Source of the DNA: Aminobacter aganoensis | GTDB lineage: Bacteria; Pseudomonadota; Alphaproteobacteria; Rhizobiales; Rhizobiaceae | NCBI RefSeq assembly: GCF_014206975.1 | Contig: NZ_JACHOU010000003.1 | Location: 186,001 to 250,000, forward strand | DNA: 64,000 nt | Reading direction: 5' to 3' | In this document: positions 62,680-64,000 of the stretch, piece after piece | Layout: each line of letters begins with the position of its first letter | How positions within the stretch are numbered: the first letter of the stretch is position 1 | The notes under the pieces: model-generated | What the model was told of the DNA's origin: nothing | Seen by the model: only the letters and a program-made list of their open reading frames with translations | Databases searched by the model: none | Translations under genes and position numbers: made by a program

Positions 62680-64000
62680 ATGGCGGCAACAGCCATGGTT
62701 CGGGCCGAGGACAGCGGCTTTATCGAGTTCGAGTTGTTCAAGAACGAGCTCTTCTCGATCGCGGACGAGATGGCCGTCACCATCTGCCGCACGACATATT
62801 CAGGCGTCTTGCGCGACAACATGGATTTTTCCACCGGCATCGCCGATGCCGAGGGTCGCCTGGTGGCGCAGGGCTTAACCTTGCCGGTGCATCTGGGTTC
62901 TATCCGCACGGCGCTGCAGGCGGTGATGAAGAAGTTCGCCGGAAGCATCGAAGAAGGCGACGTGTTCGTCCTCAACGACCCGTTTGAAGGCGGCATGCAC
63001 CTGCCCGATATCTTTATTCTGAAGCCAGTGTTCGCGGCCGGAAAGCTGATCGCCTTCGCTGCGACCACTGCCCACCACGTTGATGTCGGGGGCCATGTGC
63101 CCGGCTCCAATTCGGTCAACTCGACCGAGATTTTCCAGGAAGGGCTGCGCATTCCGCCGCTCAAGCTGGTGGCTGCCGGCCAGCATGACGAGGCGCTGTG
63201 GACGTTGATCCGCAGCAATGTCCGGCTGCCCGTCCAGCTCTGCGGCGACCTGCGCGCGCAACTCGCCGCTTGCGAGATCGCGCAACGCAAGATCCTGGCG
63301 TTGGTCAACCGCTACGGCATCGATGCCTCGACCGTTCATATGCGCGAGATCATCGACTATACCGAACGCCTTGCGAGGGCGGCGGTGAAGGAACTGCCGG
63401 ACGGGGAGTTCTCGTTCGAGGACTGGATCGACGACGACGGCATGGACATCGGTCAGCCGATCCGGCTGTTCGTGACGGTGCGCAAGCAGGGCGAAGCGGT
63501 CGAATTCGACTGGACCGGCAGCGCCCCGCAGGTGAAGGGCGCCATCAACTGCACGCTCTCGGTGACCGAGGCCGCTTCCTACACCGCACTGCGCTCGATC
63601 CTGCCGGGCGGAATCCCCAACAATGACGGCATATTCCGCATCATCAAGACAGTCGCGCCGGAAGGCACGATCGCCAACGTCGCCATGCCCGGCGCCTGTG
63701 CCGCCCGTGCGCTGACGGGCTTCCGCATGGTCGACTGCGCCTTCGGCGCGCTGGCGCGCATGGTGCCCGATCGGGTGTTCGCCGCTTCCGACGGCGGCAA
63801 TGTCGGCGTCACCATCGCGGGCTTCGCGCCATCGGGAGAACGTTTCGTCTATGTCGATTTTTCCTGCGGAACCTGGGGCGGCCGTCCCTGGGCCGACGGT
63901 ATCGACGGCATTTCCAACATCTTCGTCAACATGGCCTCGCAGTCAGTGGAGCAGATCGAATCCGAGCATCCGGTCGAGATTCTCGCCTACGAATTCGCGC
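62680..64000 (+). CDS. hyuB: Hydantoinase B/oxoprolinase family protein (3' end outside window)
   Basis: The visible 440 residues start MAATAMVRAEDSGFIEFELFKNELFSIADEMAVTICRTTYSGVLRDNMDFSTGIADAEGRLVAQG and continue GDVFVLNDPFEGGMHLPDIFILKPVF, the HyuB signature. These enzymes with HyuA open hydantoins, 5-oxoproline or related lactams using ATP, or are part of acetone/acetophenone carboxylases. GGAGG lies nine bases upstream. HyuA is expected to the right. The shared palindrome sits just upstream. Confidence 0.9.
   Translation, partial: MAATAMVRAEDSGFIEFELFKNELFSIADEMAVTICRTTYSGVLRDNMDFSTGIADAEGRLVAQGLTLPVHLGSIRTALQAVMKKFAGSIEEGDVFVLNDPFEGGMHLPDIFILKPVFAAGKLIAFAATTAHHVDVGGHVPGSNSVNSTEIFQEGLRIPPLKLVAAGQHDEALWTLIRSNVRLPVQLCGDLRAQLAACEIAQRKILALVNRYGIDASTVHMREIIDYTERLARAAVKELPDGEFSFEDWIDDDGMDIGQPIRLFVTVRKQGEAVEFDWTGSAPQVKGAINCTLSVTEAASYTALRSILPGGIPNNDGIFRIIKTVAPEGTIANVAMPGACAARALTGFRMVDCAFGALARMVPDRVFAASDGGNVGVTIAGFAPSGERFVYVDFSCGTWGGRPWADGIDGISNIFVNMASQSVEQIESEHPVEILAYEFA

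Overview
The window looks like chromosomal DNA of a GC-rich alphaproteobacterium of the Hyphomicrobiales, most like Mesorhizobium/Aminobacter (Phyllobacteriaceae). The reasons are the gene content (HWE-type histidine kinase, DUF1127 protein, CHAD/CYTH pair, the rph-VOC-rdgB-hemW order beside hrcA, bhc genes), the strong GC bias at third codon positions, and intergenic palindromes of the kind common in rhizobia. This placement is inference from reading; no database search was possible. I saw no rRNA, tRNA or CRISPR.

Positions 1-28000 are mostly core chromosome. They hold the end of kdpD and kdpE, a ParD-like/map pair, gyrB, an HWE sensor kinase with a convergent single-domain response regulator, an FMN reductase, a cytochrome P450, acylphosphatase, yraN-rsmI, hemW, rdgB, rph, hrcA, a YiiX-type hydrolase and a CHAD-CYTH operon. 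A CecR-like TetR regulator follows, translationally coupled to an HlyD/ABC-2 exporter, with a perfect 22-bp palindrome inside its promoter. Next come a GST, an ArsR-type regulator, a DUF1127 protein, and a damaged NIPSNAP gene joined to the 3' half of an scpB-like gene.

Positions 28000-32220 read as less GC-rich accessory DNA. They hold an HPP-CBS membrane protein, a small membrane protein, and a MarR regulator divergent from a ClC-CBS chloride channel, with a palindrome between the last two.

Positions 32680-44640 form a catabolic island. bhcABCD encodes the beta-hydroxyaspartate cycle (glyoxylate to oxaloacetate). A LysR gene follows, convergent with bhcD and divergent from a six-gene set: PDR/VanB-type reductase, SDR, Rieske oxygenase, alpha/beta hydrolase, nucleobase permease and amidohydrolase. 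The set looks like uptake and oxygenolytic breakdown of a purine- or pyrimidine-like heterocycle. Glyoxylate from such a compound could feed the bhc genes, but this is a hypothesis.

A decayed IS5-family transposase (44816-45582) separates this from a second catabolic island running off the right edge: acyl-CoA ligase plus TetR, a branched-chain-amino-acid-type ABC transporter with two paralogous binding proteins, a DUF1445 (D-glutamate cyclase family) protein, a zinc-lobe MDR reductase, diaminopropionate ammonia-lyase, a three-gene molybdenum hydroxylase whose iron-sulfur subunit is fused to a CoxG-like domain, and hydantoinase B. Five promoter regions in this island carry one shared 18-bp imperfect palindrome (TAAGT-N8-ACTTA type) found just upstream of the transcription units. 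It is a good candidate for the operator of the local TetR protein, which would make the island one regulon for an unidentified lactam- or hydantoin-like substrate.
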